Below are positions 1-7,107 of a stretch of DNA of 11,847 nt, piece by piece. The position numbers and the translations under genes were made by a program. This DNA comes from Acidobacteriota bacterium (lineage in GTDB: Bacteria > Acidobacteriota > Terriglobia > Bryobacterales > Bryobacteraceae). Within the stretch, counting starts at the first letter, position 1. Every line of letters starts with the position of its first letter. The stretch covers positions 1 to 11,847 of the forward strand of contig JAPKYY010000158.1 in NCBI GenBank assembly GCA_026394095.1, in the 5' to 3' direction. The notes below the pieces were generated by a model. That model was not told where the DNA came from and did no database searches. It was given only the letters and a program-made list of their open reading frames with translations.

Positions 1-1
1 C

Positions 2-277
2 AACGTGCTGAGCTGGAGTTCGAGCGGTTCGCTCGGCTTCCGTGGCTCGCGTAAGGGCACTCCCTTTGCCGCACAACAAGCCAGCTTTACGGCTGCCACC
101 AAAGCCAAGGACAACGCCGGACTTCGCACTGTCGACGTCAAGGTGTCCGGGCCCGGTGCCGGCCGCGAATCGGCTGTTCGTGCACTTGGCAGTGTTGGCA
201 TCGAAGTGCGTTCGATCCGCGATACCACGCCGATCCCACACAACGGCTGCCGCCCGCCAAAACGTCGTCGTGTCTAG
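2..277 (+). CDS. rpsK: 30S ribosomal protein S11, C-terminal part (5' end cut by window)
   Basis: S11 sits on the platform of the 30S subunit and helps form the mRNA exit region with S7 and S18. The visible 91 residues read in frame from base 2 and cover roughly the last 70% of a protein usually near 129 aa. They carry the family signature: [14 protein letters not shown] near the start, the [15 protein letters not shown] block, and the C-terminal [16 protein letters not shown] tail that closes nearly all bacterial S11 proteins. It ends at TAG (275-277). The next gene, rpsD, begins 107 bases downstream on the same strand, the usual alpha-operon order. Identification is certain; the true start lies outside the window. 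Confidence 0.97.
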   Translation, partial: NVLSWSSSGSLGFRGSRKGTPFAAQQASFTAATKAKDNAGLRTVDVKVSGPGAGRESAVRALGSVGIEVRSIRDTTPIPHNGCRPPKRRRV

Positions 278-384
278 TTTTTAAGAATTTTGTATGTGAT
301 TTGGAAGCAGGACGAAAGCCCGCAAAGGCTGTAAACTGCACCTGATCCGGAACCATTCAGGTAACCAGGAGAAAAGAAGAAACA
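278..384 (+). other. rpsK-rpsD intergenic spacer with a small hairpin
   Basis: The longest gap in the ribosomal operon (107 bases). CCTGA (341-345) can pair with TCAGG (357-361) around an 11-base loop just upstream of the rpsD ribosome site (367-372). The stem is short, and no match to a known S4 mRNA-binding fold could be established by eye. Confidence 0.3.
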
Positions 385-1017
385 ATGGCTCGTTATCACG
401 GCCCAGTATGTCGGCTTTGCCGGCGTGAGGGCATGAAGCTCTTTTTGAAGGGCGAGCGCTGCCACACTGAAAAGTGTGCCATCGAAAAGCGAAATTTCGT
501 TCCCGGCCAACACGGCAAGGACCGGAAGTCCAAGATTCAGGGCTACGGCCTGCAGTTGCGTGAAAAGCAGAAGGCCCGCCGTTACTATGGCGTGCTGGAA
601 GGCTACTTCCGCAACCTGTTTGAAAAAGCGTCCGGGATGAAGGGCGTTACGGGCGACAACATGCTCAGCATGCTTGAAAGCCGTCTGGACAACGTCGTAC
701 TCCGCGCAGGATTTGCCACCAGCCGGGCTCAGGCCCGTCAGCTCGTCCGTCACGGTCACATTAGCGTGAACGGCCGCCGCACCAATATTCCTTCGTTTCA
801 AGCCAAGCCGGGCGACACGCTCGAAGTTGTGGAGAAGAGCCGCAAGGTGACTTCGATCATTGCTTCCCGCGACGCCACAGCACACTATCCTTCCCCTAAC
901 TGGCTCGATGTGGATCGCGAGAATTTCAAGGCGCGCGTCACACAGGCACCCAAGCGGGAAGACCTGGTTCAAATACAGCTCAACGAACAGTTGATCGTCG
1001 AACTGTACTCGAAGTAA
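385..1017 (+). CDS. rpsD: 30S ribosomal protein S4
   Basis: S4 is a primary 16S rRNA-binding protein that nucleates assembly of the 30S body and helps set decoding accuracy. The 210-aa product has normal length. Residues 1-95 are the S4 N-terminal domain and contain C9, C12, C26 and C31, the C-X2-C-X13-C-X4-C arrangement of zinc-binding (C+) S4 proteins. The RNA-binding S4 domain follows at about 98-160 (SRLDNVVLRAGFATSRAQAR, then LVRHGHISVNGR). The ATG at 385 is preceded by AGGAGA (367-372), somewhat far at 12 nt, and by AAGAAGA closer in. It lies between rpsK and rpoA. In several bacteria S4 represses the alpha operon by binding its mRNA; that is family knowledge, and no leader pseudoknot is demonstrated here. 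Confidence 0.98.
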   Translation: MARYHGPVCRLCRREGMKLFLKGERCHTEKCAIEKRNFVPGQHGKDRKSKIQGYGLQLREKQKARRYYGVLEGYFRNLFEKASGMKGVTGDNMLSMLESRLDNVVLRAGFATSRAQARQLVRHGHISVNGRRTNIPSFQAKPGDTLEVVEKSRKVTSIIASRDATAHYPSPNWLDVDRENFKARVTQAPKREDLVQIQLNEQLIVELYSK

Positions 1018-1048
1018 TTGGCAAGACACACTAACAATTTCTAACTAC

Positions 1049-1055
1049 AAGGAGG
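1049..1055 (+). promoter_or_regulatory. Shine-Dalgarno of rpoA with unusually short spacing
   Basis: A perfect AAGGAGG ends only three bases (CGC) before the rpoA ATG at 1059. The usual gap is about 5-9 nt. No alternative in-frame start a few codons downstream would improve the spacing without removing the conserved N-terminus, so the start call stands. Confidence 0.7.
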
Positions 1056-1058
1056 CGC

Positions 1059-2084
1059 ATGTTTCGAGGTTTTCAAAAGCCAAAGCGTCTGGTTGCCAAT
1101 ACGGAAACATTGAGCGAGCGGTATGGCATGTTCACGGCTCAGCCGTTTGAACGTGGCTTCGGCACGACGATCGGGAACGCGCTTCGGCGCGCTCTGTTGA
1201 GCTCGATCGAAGGTGCCGCGATCACAGCCGTTCGTATTGAGGGAGTGGCGCACGAATTTTCGCCCATCCCCGGAGTCGTTGAGGATGCGACAGACATCAT
1301 CCTGAATTTGAAGCAGATCCCTTTCAAGATGGCAGGAGAAGGGATCAAGACCGTACGATTGAAGTCGGACGGATCTAATGAACTATTGAGTGGCATGATC
1401 GAAACGGACAGCGACGTTGAAGTTCTGGACCGTAACATGCACATCGCGACGGTGAGTGAGGGCGGAAGCCTTACGATCGAAATGCGTTTGAAGATGGGCC
1501 GCGGCTATGTTAGCGCGGATCGTAACTTCGACGAAGATCTTCCTTTGGGTTATATCCCGATCGATTCGGTCCACTCGCCGGTGCGCAAGGTAAATTACAA
1601 CGTCGATGCCGCGCGCCTCGGGCAGATGACAGACTTTGACAAGCTGACTCTGGAAGTTTGGACCAACGGCGCTGTATCGCCTGCCGACTCAATCGGTATG
1701 GCGGCCAAGCTGCTGAAGGACCACATGACGATTTTCGTCAACTTCGAAGAGACGCCAGAATCGGTGGAAGAGCCGGTGGAGCGTGCAGCAGGTCAGATGA
1801 ACGAAGTGCTGAACCGTTCGGTGGAAGAACTCGAACTCAGCGTCCGTTCCTACAACTGCCTCAAGAATGCCAACATTCAGACGATCGGCGATCTGGTACA
1901 GAAGACCGAAGCGGAAATGTTGCGCACCAAGAATTTCGGTCGCAAGTCGCTGAACGAAATCAAAGAAATCCTCGGTGGTCTCGCCTTGAGCTTCGGTATG
2001 AAGATCGATGCCAGCGGCCGCCTCATCGCCCCCCCGGGCGGTATGTCCATGGAGCCGTTGCCGCTGGGCGACGATGACCTCTAA
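1059..2084 (+). CDS. rpoA: DNA-directed RNA polymerase subunit alpha
   Basis: The alpha subunit dimerises to scaffold beta and beta', and its C-terminal domain contacts UP elements and activators. At 341 aa it is full length. The N-terminal domain (about 1-235) includes [19 protein letters not shown] (31-49), the dimerisation/assembly helix. A linker rich in E and P (about 229-245) precedes the C-terminal domain (about 250-315). The DNA-contact residues of E. coli alpha (R265, N268, C269, K271, G296, K298, S299, E302) all match here, at R263, N266, C267, K269, G294, K296, S297 and E300. ATG 1059 is the only start that preserves the N-terminus; AAGGAGG lies just 3 nt upstream. The gene is 41 nt after rpsD and 29 nt before rplQ, consistent with one operon. 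Confidence 0.98.
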   Translation: MFRGFQKPKRLVANTETLSERYGMFTAQPFERGFGTTIGNALRRALLSSIEGAAITAVRIEGVAHEFSPIPGVVEDATDIILNLKQIPFKMAGEGIKTVRLKSDGSNELLSGMIETDSDVEVLDRNMHIATVSEGGSLTIEMRLKMGRGYVSADRNFDEDLPLGYIPIDSVHSPVRKVNYNVDAARLGQMTDFDKLTLEVWTNGAVSPADSIGMAAKLLKDHMTIFVNFEETPESVEEPVERAAGQMNEVLNRSVEELELSVRSYNCLKNANIQTIGDLVQKTEAEMLRTKNFGRKSLNEIKEILGGLALSFGMKIDASGRLIAPPGGMSMEPLPLGDDDL

Positions 2085-2113
2085 ACGATACGGCAATTAG
2101 AAGGAGTTAGGAA

Positions 2114-2575
2114 ATGAGACATCGTAAGGGCGGCTTCAAACTCAAACGCAGCCTCAGTGAGCGCCGCGCGCTGCTGCGCAGTCTGGTGACTGCTGTTGTT
2201 TTGGATGAACGCATTGAAACGACCATCCCCAAGGCCAAGGCTGCAAAGCCTTTGGTTGAGAAGATGATCACGCTCGCCAAGGAAGGTACACTTCACTCGC
2301 GCCGTCAGGCGGCAGCATTCCTGCTGACCCCCGACAGCGTAAAGAAGTTGTTCGACAAGCTGGGACCCCGTTTCGGCCAACGCAATGGCGGCTACACACG
2401 TATCGTACGTGTGGGCTTCCGCCAGGGTGATGGCGCCGAAACCTGCAAGCTCGAGTTGGTTGGTAGCGAACTGGTACGCCGCGCAGGCGAACGTGCCAAG
2501 CGTCGCGAAGACAAGCTCAAGGCACTGCAGGAAGGCCGCGAGCCGGGCGCCGAAGGCGACGAAGCGACCAATTAA
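2114..2575 (+). CDS. rplQ: 50S ribosomal protein L17
   Basis: L17 lies near the polypeptide exit tunnel of the 50S subunit. The 153-aa product begins MRHRK, the family hallmark, followed by the helical core (LKRSLSERRALLRSLV, 10-25), the TTIPKAKAAKPLVEKMITLA segment (37-56), and LGPRFGQRNGGYTRI (83-97). Beyond about residue 118 there is a charged Lys/Arg/Glu-rich tail that is longer than the short E. coli protein but common in other phyla. AAGGAG (2101-2106) sits 7 nt before the ATG. It is the last gene of the alpha operon; a strong hairpin terminator follows 19 bases after the stop codon. Confidence 0.97.
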   Translation: MRHRKGGFKLKRSLSERRALLRSLVTAVVLDERIETTIPKAKAAKPLVEKMITLAKEGTLHSRRQAAAFLLTPDSVKKLFDKLGPRFGQRNGGYTRIVRVGFRQGDGAETCKLELVGSELVRRAGERAKRREDKLKALQEGREPGAEGDEATN

Positions 2576-2594
2576 GTTTTTGGTGGTAGTAAAT

Positions 2595-2626
2595 AAAAAA
2601 GCCAGTCCTTCGGGGCTGGCTTTTTT
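2595..2626. terminator. Bidirectional intrinsic terminator between rplQ and the ADOP permease
   Basis: An A-run (2595-2600) is followed by an 8-bp stem, 2601-2608 pairing with 2613-2620 and including one G-U pair. The loop is TTCG closed by C-G, the extra-stable cUUCGg tetraloop, and a T-run follows (2621-2626). Read from either strand it gives a stem followed by six U residues. It therefore can end both the rplQ transcript and the opposing permease transcript, whose stop codon is at 2641. Confidence 0.93.
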
Positions 2627-2640
2627 ACGTTTGGCCTCTA

Positions 2641-5268
2641 TTAATCCTGGCGGATTACTCGAGTGATATCGGTGCGGGCGGCCCGCAGCGCAGGCGCAAG
2701 GCAGGCAAGCAAGCCGACTGCAACAAAACTAAGGGCAGACGGCAGAATCACCTGCCAATCATAGGGTGCGACCTTTACCAGTTGGGTTGCCAGCAGACTG
2801 CCTAGCAGAACGCCTCCAGCGATGCCGAGCAGCGCGCCGACGGCCAGGAGACGGAACCCGGAGGCCAGCACCCACCTTCCGATGTTGCCCGTGGAGGCAC
2901 CCAGCGCCATCCTTAAACCGATTTCGGGCATGCGTTGGCTGACAGTTTGTGAGACAACGGCAAAGAGCCCGCAGCCGCCAAAGAAGAGAGCCAGAACCGC
3001 AAAGGCACCGATCAGGTAAATGAGCGCCCAACTATTCTTTAAGCCTTCGGCGTGATTGTGGCTCAGGGTCTCCATCTCGAGAGGTGCCTCGGGGGCGATC
3101 TCCCGGGCAATGGAGCGCAGAGCCTCGACAGCCGCTTTCTCATTCTTCATGCGCCCGATCCACTGCATCACGCGACGTGGAGCCTGCTCGAAGGCGACGA
3201 AGAACTGCGGCTTTGGCCCAGTTACGATGCTATCGCTTTGGAGATTGGCATAGATGCCCACGATCTCAAAAGCCTCGCCTCCGAGGGCCTGCACACGGAT
3301 CGTTTGCCCGATGGGGTCGCTGTTGGCAAAGAGCTCTTCGCTCAGTTTCTGGTTGAGTATCGCTACACGCGGTGAAGTCGCAGTGTCGATGGAGGCGATG
3401 GGCCGGCCTCGCAGAATTGGAATGCGAAGCGTGTCGAATGCACCCGGACTGGCTACGACATAGTGGACGGAAGGGGAGTCCTTCTGCTCGAGCGTTTGGG
3501 TAGATTTTGCGATTTTCGTCGGAGTGCCATCGCCTGCACCGGTAGAAGGCACCGGGCTGATTAAACCTACAGACTCAAAGTTCTCCGAGGCAGCGGTTGC
3601 CTTGAGCAAGTGGTCATGGGTTCTCTGTATCGCCTCATTGCTCAGGCCGGCCCGGCGTGAAGAATAAAACTCAGCGCGCAGCACCTGGCTTCGATCATAG
3701 CCAGGATGGATGTCGAGCAGAATCTGCACTCCCCGGACTCCCAGGATTGCCGTCATCACCATGGCAAGGGCTAAGGCGATCTGGATCACCACCAGAGACT
3801 TGGTAGTCCGCTGAGTGGTGCGGCCCTGAGTAGTGCGCGGGCCCTCATCGCCTTTCATGCCGCTGGCAGCCCAGGCTGGAAAGAGGCTGAAGCAAAATAT
3901 CGAAACCAGGGCGATCAGGAGATTGACTACAAGAAAGCGCTCATCGAGGACAGGCCCGTCCATCGGGAATGGAACGCGCACCTGAGAAAGCAGCAGCCTT
4001 GAGGACAACTCAGCGGCGAGGATCCCGAGACACAGTGCTGGAGCTGCCAGTAACAGGCCTTCGGTGAGGGACTGCGCAATGATGCGAGACCTTGCCGCGC
4101 CCAGTGCAATGCGGATTGCCATCTCCCGCCGGCGCGAGAGACCGCGAACGATCAGCAGGTTCGCTACATTTGCGCACGAGATCAACAAGACTCCTCCGGA
4201 GATCAGATACAGCAGCACAATCACCTGTATATCCGCATCACTGTAAAAGCCGTTGAAAAGTGTTTCGGCCCGAGCTTGTACCCCTGTGTGAGTATCCGGA
4301 AAGCGCCGCTCAAGCTCTGCACTGTAAGACACAAGCAAGGCTGCGGCCTGTTGGCGCGTGACGCCCGGCTTCAGGCGGCCGATCACTTGCACGCCACCTT
4401 CCTTGTGGCTTGTCTTTGTGGCTGAGAGTATCAGAGGAGTCCAGAACTTTGCGTTGAGACTGGGAAACCAAAAGCCATCTGCCGCCACTCCGATTACGTT
4501 ATAGCTTTCGCCATCCATACGAATAGTGGTTCCAACGACGTCCGGCTTCGCCTCGAAGCGGTTTTTCCAATAGTCGTGGCTTAGAACCAATACTTTGGGC
4601 GCTCCGGTCTGGTATTCGGATTCGAGGGGAAATCGCCCGACGGCGAGCCGTGCCTTGACCAGCGCAAAGAAAGCCGGCGATACAGCCTGGCCGAGGATGC
4701 GCTCAGGCTCGCCCCGGCTGATGATGACATGCTCGACAGCCTTATGGGCGGAGAGCATGTCGAAGGCGGGCGCGGTACGCCAGGCGAGAAAGTCGTCAAG
4801 AGTTGTGTTGTTGCGCGGGTTGCTCTGATTGGGTAGACGCATCTGGAGCACTACATCTGACTCAGGATTCAGTATCGCTATGGGCCGTCGCCAGATCTTG
4901 TCCACAAGCGAAATGACAACTGCATTGGCGCCAATACCAAGGCCGAGTGTAAGGGCAGCCAAAGCCCAGATGCCGGGCGTTTTGCGCCAGGAGCGAAACC
5001 CGTGCCGGAGGTCTGCCGCGAAATTCTCGATCCACTGTGTGCCTCGAGAATCGCGGCATTCTTCTTTGCGTTGCTCGATGCCGCCAAGGGCGCGGCGAGC
5101 GATGCGGCGGGCCTCGTCGGGGCTCTGGCCTTGCGCAATCTCGTGGGCGATGCGCTCTTCGAGATAGAAGTTCAGCTCTTCGTCCAGCTCTTGCTCGACC
5201 TGGTCGCGGCGAAGCAAGGATCTCAATCGCAACGGAAGAGCATACAGCAGGCGCCAGAGTCTCAGCAT
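2641..5268 (-). CDS. ADOP-family duplicated orphan ABC-type permease (MacB/FtsX-like)
   Basis: An inner-membrane protein resembling two fused MacB/FtsX permeases; substrate unknown. With the start at 5268 it has 875 aa. An amphipathic N-terminal prefix (about 1-95, rich in E and R, with DELNFYLEERIAHE and a QSPDEARRIARRALGG block) precedes TM1 (about 100-122). A periplasmic MacB-type domain and three FtsX helices follow (about 348-372, 400-423, 445-468). The second half repeats the plan: TM5 at 491-513, a second periplasmic domain, then helices at 747-772, 799-827 and 838-862. The FtsX signature appears twice, as REMAIRIALGAARSRI and PEIGLRMALGASTGNI. No ATP-binding gene is adjacent, which is typical of ADOP genes (family knowledge). 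A longer reading from 5322 is possible, but MLRLWRLL fits the family start, has GAGGA 6 nt upstream, and overlaps the padR stop as TGATG. Probably co-expressed with padR. Confidence 0.93.
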   Translation of the reverse strand: MLRLWRLLYALPLRLRSLLRRDQVEQELDEELNFYLEERIAHEIAQGQSPDEARRIARRALGGIEQRKEECRDSRGTQWIENFAADLRHGFRSWRKTPGIWALAALTLGLGIGANAVVISLVDKIWRRPIAILNPESDVVLQMRLPNQSNPRNNTTLDDFLAWRTAPAFDMLSAHKAVEHVIISRGEPERILGQAVSPAFFALVKARLAVGRFPLESEYQTGAPKVLVLSHDYWKNRFEAKPDVVGTTIRMDGESYNVIGVAADGFWFPSLNAKFWTPLILSATKTSHKEGGVQVIGRLKPGVTRQQAAALLVSYSAELERRFPDTHTGVQARAETLFNGFYSDADIQVIVLLYLISGGVLLISCANVANLLIVRGLSRRREMAIRIALGAARSRIIAQSLTEGLLLAAPALCLGILAAELSSRLLLSQVRVPFPMDGPVLDERFLVVNLLIALVSIFCFSLFPAWAASGMKGDEGPRTTQGRTTQRTTKSLVVIQIALALAMVMTAILGVRGVQILLDIHPGYDRSQVLRAEFYSSRRAGLSNEAIQRTHDHLLKATAASENFESVGLISPVPSTGAGDGTPTKIAKSTQTLEQKDSPSVHYVVASPGAFDTLRIPILRGRPIASIDTATSPRVAILNQKLSEELFANSDPIGQTIRVQALGGEAFEIVGIYANLQSDSIVTGPKPQFFVAFEQAPRRVMQWIGRMKNEKAAVEALRSIAREIAPEAPLEMETLSHNHAEGLKNSWALIYLIGAFAVLALFFGGCGLFAVVSQTVSQRMPEIGLRMALGASTGNIGRWVLASGFRLLAVGALLGIAGGVLLGSLLATQLVKVAPYDWQVILPSALSFVAVGLLACLAPALRAARTDITRVIRQD

Positions 5269-5603
5269 CAGGCTTCCTCGATTCTCATCACCTTCGTGAT
5301 GGCTTCCGAGAGTCGATCCCACTTGAGAGATTCCTGGTTGAGCTCCAGGCGGCCGGGCGCTGTGAGCGCGTAGTATTTGGCGCGCCTGCCGCTTTCAGTC
5401 TGCTTCCATTCGGCAGAAATCCAGCCAGCCTGCTCAAGCTTGTGCAGGGCGGGGTAGAGCGAGCCGTCGCTTACCTGCAGGACATCTCCCGAGATTTGCT
5501 TGAGGCGCTGGGCAATTGCCCAGGCATGGAGTGGTTCGAGTGCAACTACTTTCAGCAGCAGCAGGTCAAGGGTTCCCTGTACGAGGTCGGATGGTTTGCT
5601 CAT
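5268..5603 (-). CDS. PadR-family transcriptional regulator (ADOP-associated)
   Basis: A 111-aa winged-helix DNA-binding protein of the short PadR type, expected to act as a dimeric repressor. The wHTH spans about residues 8-85: LVQGTLDLLLLKVVALEPLH (7-26) forms the first helices, VSDGSLYPALHKLEQAGWI (44-62) is the recognition-helix region, and RRAKYYALTAPGRLEL (73-88) is the wing plus following helix. The C-terminal helix (to 111), with KWDRLSEAITKV, is the usual dimerisation helix. It overlaps the downstream permease gene by one base. Regulators of this subtype commonly precede ADOP permeases in Acidobacteriota (family knowledge), so control of that gene is likely; the inducing signal is unknown. 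The upstream SD is weak (AGAAG). No clear promoter for padR could be picked in the 5604-5690 region. Confidence 0.93.
   Translation of the reverse strand: MSKPSDLVQGTLDLLLLKVVALEPLHAWAIAQRLKQISGDVLQVSDGSLYPALHKLEQAGWISAEWKQTESGRRAKYYALTAPGRLELNQESLKWDRLSEAITKVMRIEEA
5275..5279 (-). promoter_or_regulatory. Shine-Dalgarno that fixes the permease start
   Basis: On the minus strand GAGGA lies 6 nt before the ATG at 5268-5266, inside the last codons of padR. It supports the internal start over the upstream ATG at 5322, which lies well inside padR. The padR TGA and permease ATG share one base (TGATG), suggesting translational coupling. Confidence 0.75.
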
Positions 5604-5669
5604 TTGCTTCTCTCGGTTATCGAGGACAGATTAACCCAACTCCCCTCGGTAAGCAAGTAGAAAAATATG

Positions 5670-5696
5670 TTGTCAGTTTAGAAAATTACTTGACAA
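5670..5696. repeat. Inverted repeat overlapping the hsp20 -35 box
   Basis: TTGTCA (5670-5675) and TGACAA (5691-5696) are perfect inverted arms separated by 15 AT-rich bases; the right arm covers the -35 hexamer. It lies in the only intergenic space shared by padR and hsp20, so it could be an operator for a regulator of either gene. Arm length is only six bases, and part of one arm is simply the -35 sequence, so chance is possible. Confidence 0.4.
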
Positions 5697-5718
5697 TGAT
5701 GCACGCAGGTTTTATATT
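5690..5718 (+). promoter_or_regulatory. Near-consensus sigma70-type promoter of hsp20
   Basis: A perfect TTGACA (5690-5695) is separated by 17 bases from TATATT (5713-5718), five of six matches to TATAAT. Transcription would start near 5725, giving a leader of about 30 nt with AAGGA before the hsp20 ATG at 5755. This argues against an earlier GTG start at 5725. No CIRCE-type heat-shock element was seen. Confidence 0.8.
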
Positions 5719-5754
5719 TAGATTGTGATCACCATCACTCAAGGAAACAAGAAT

Positions 5755-6189
5755 ATGAGCCTCACTCGATACAATCCGTTTGATTTAACCCCCTTCCAGG
5801 CATTTCGCCTGTTTGAAAATGCATTGCCGACGGTGACGCAGCCCGATGCGGCACGTCCCTGGGCACCTGCAGTAGATATTCTCGAAACTGAGAATGAATT
5901 GATTCTCAAGGCAGATCTGCCTGAAGTGAAGCAAGACCAAATCGACATTCGCGTCGAAGATGGAACGCTGACCCTGCGCGGCGAGCGCAAGTTTGAAGCT
6001 GTTAAGGATGAAAAAGGCTACCACCGCATTGAGCGCAGTTATGGTGCCTTCAGCCGGAGCTTTACTCTGCCGGACACCGTACAGCCGGATGCTGTCAAGG
6101 CGACCTTTAAAGATGGGGTGCTGATGGTGAATCTTCCGAAGAAGGAAGTGGCAAAGCCTCGTCAAATCAAGGTAGAAGTTAGCAACTAA
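5755..6189 (+). CDS. Small heat-shock protein, Hsp20/alpha-crystallin family
   Basis: An ATP-independent holdase that binds unfolding proteins in the cytoplasm and hands them to refolding chaperones. The 144-aa product has an N-terminal arm (1-35, with the RYNPFDLTPFQAF start common to the IbpA/Hsp20 group). The alpha-crystallin domain follows (about 36-131: WAPAVDILETENELILKADL, GTLTLRGERK, ERSYGAFSRSFTLPDTV, and the ATFKDGVLMVNLPKK end block). The short tail contains I-K-V (138-140), the I-x-I/V motif used for oligomer assembly. ATG 5755 is chosen because AAGGA (5741-5745) precedes it by 9 nt and the predicted transcript starts at about 5725, which rules out the GTG there. A hairpin terminator follows, but htpX is close downstream. 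Confidence 0.95.
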   Translation: MSLTRYNPFDLTPFQAFRLFENALPTVTQPDAARPWAPAVDILETENELILKADLPEVKQDQIDIRVEDGTLTLRGERKFEAVKDEKGYHRIERSYGAFSRSFTLPDTVQPDAVKATFKDGVLMVNLPKKEVAKPRQIKVEVSN

Positions 6190-6218
6190 GACGCTTCGGC
6201 GGCAATCCAATACACTAG

Positions 6219-6248
6219 GGGCAGAGGCTGAGGCCTCTGCCCTTTCTT
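6219..6248 (+). terminator. Hairpin terminator after hsp20
   Basis: A perfect 10-bp GC-rich stem (GGGCAGAGGC at 6219-6228 with 6233-6242) with loop TGAG is followed by TTTCTT. It lies 30 bases past the hsp20 stop and 16 bases before the htpX Shine-Dalgarno. The imperfect T-run means some read-through into htpX is plausible. Confidence 0.75.
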
Positions 6249-6257
6249 ATCGTAATC

Positions 6258-6262
6258 AGGAG
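6258..6262 (+). promoter_or_regulatory. Shine-Dalgarno deciding the htpX start
   Basis: AGGAG is 2 nt from ATG 6265 and 8 nt from ATG 6271. Normal spacing favours 6271. The difference is two residues. Confidence 0.55.
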
Positions 6263-6270
6263 TAATGGCG

Positions 6271-7107
6271 ATGAATGGAATGAAGACGGTTCTCTTGCTG
6301 GGCGGAATGTCTGGCGTATTGTTGTTTATCGGGCAAGCTTTTGGCGGGCGTAGTGGCCTGCTGATGGCCCTTGGCGGCGCAGTGCTGATGAACTTCTTCA
6401 GCTACTTCTTCTCAGAGAAGATGGCCCTCTCGATGTCGGGGGCGCAGCGCGTCAGTGAAACCGAACACCCTTACATCTGGAACCGCATCGGGCCGATGAC
6501 TGCACGGCTGACCGAAAAGATGGGGCTGCCGATGCCGAGGCTCTGGGTTTTGCCGGAAGAGTCACCCAATGCCTTTGCTACCGGGCGGAACCCGTCGCAC
6601 TCCTCGGTTGCAGTTAGTGCTGGTTTGCTTGAAATCATGAATGATCAGGAAGTAGAAGCCGTTATCGCCCATGAGTTGGGCCACATCCTGCATCGCGACA
6701 TCCTGATCTCGTCGGTTGCGGCAACCCTGGGTGCTGCCATTACAGGCCTTGCGCGCTTTGGCATGTTCTTTGGCAGCAGAGATCGGGACGAAGACGATAG
6801 CCCGGCTGCAAATCTGTTAATGATGTTTCTGGCCCCTGTGGCCGCATTGCTCATTCAGATGGCGGTGTCTCGTACTCGGGAATATTCAGCTGATGCTGCG
6901 GCCGCAAAATACACTGGGTCGCCCCTGGGCCTGGTGAACGGGCTTCGCAAGCTCGACACCTGGTCGCAACGCATTCCGATGGAGGCTTCTCCCACGATGT
7001 CACATATGTATATCTTTCCTCCGGCGATGGGTGGCCTTGCCCGGCTTTTCTCGACGCACCCGACTACTGAGCAGCGCATTGCTGCCCTGCTAGGTCAGCG
7101 CCAGTGA
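6271..7107 (+). CDS. htpX: HtpX-type membrane zinc metalloprotease (M48B)
   Basis: An inner-membrane protease that degrades damaged or misassembled membrane proteins, acting with FtsH in E. coli. From ATG 6271 it has 278 aa. Two N-terminal membrane helices (about 5-22 and 29-47) precede the catalytic part. The active site HELGH (134-138) supplies two zinc-binding histidines and the general base E135; the third ligand is E204 in SRTREYSADA. SPNAFATGRNPSHSSVAVS (98-116) is the conserved segment before the helix. Two further hydrophobic stretches (about 146-168 and 179-198) are typical. ATG 6265 is also in frame, but AGGAG (6258-6262) is only 2 nt from it and 8 nt from 6271; MNGMKT also resembles the usual HtpX start. 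Its stop overlaps the next gene (GTGA). Proximity to hsp20 suggests a proteostasis group. Confidence 0.95.
   Translation: MNGMKTVLLLGGMSGVLLFIGQAFGGRSGLLMALGGAVLMNFFSYFFSEKMALSMSGAQRVSETEHPYIWNRIGPMTARLTEKMGLPMPRLWVLPEESPNAFATGRNPSHSSVAVSAGLLEIMNDQEVEAVIAHELGHILHRDILISSVAATLGAAITGLARFGMFFGSRDRDEDDSPAANLLMMFLAPVAALLIQMAVSRTREYSADAAAAKYTGSPLGLVNGLRKLDTWSQRIPMEASPTMSHMYIFPPAMGGLARLFSTHPTTEQRIAALLGQRQ

Noticed and set aside
274..1029. Minus-strand open frame of 251 codons opposite rpsD
   Set aside because: Fully covered by the unmistakable S4 gene on the other strand; no domain signature.
5269..5322. 18-residue N-terminal extension of the permease from ATG 5322
   Set aside because: It would lie wholly inside padR; the internal ATG at 5268 has a good SD, a TGATG overlap and the usual family start sequence.
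5037..5660. Plus-strand open frame of 207 codons across padR and the permease start
   Set aside because: Opposite two clear genes in a conserved arrangement; it has no family features.
5725..5754. GTG 5725 as the hsp20 start
   Set aside because: It coincides with the predicted transcription start, leaving no leader; AAGGA and ATG 5755 give a normal Hsp20 N-terminus.
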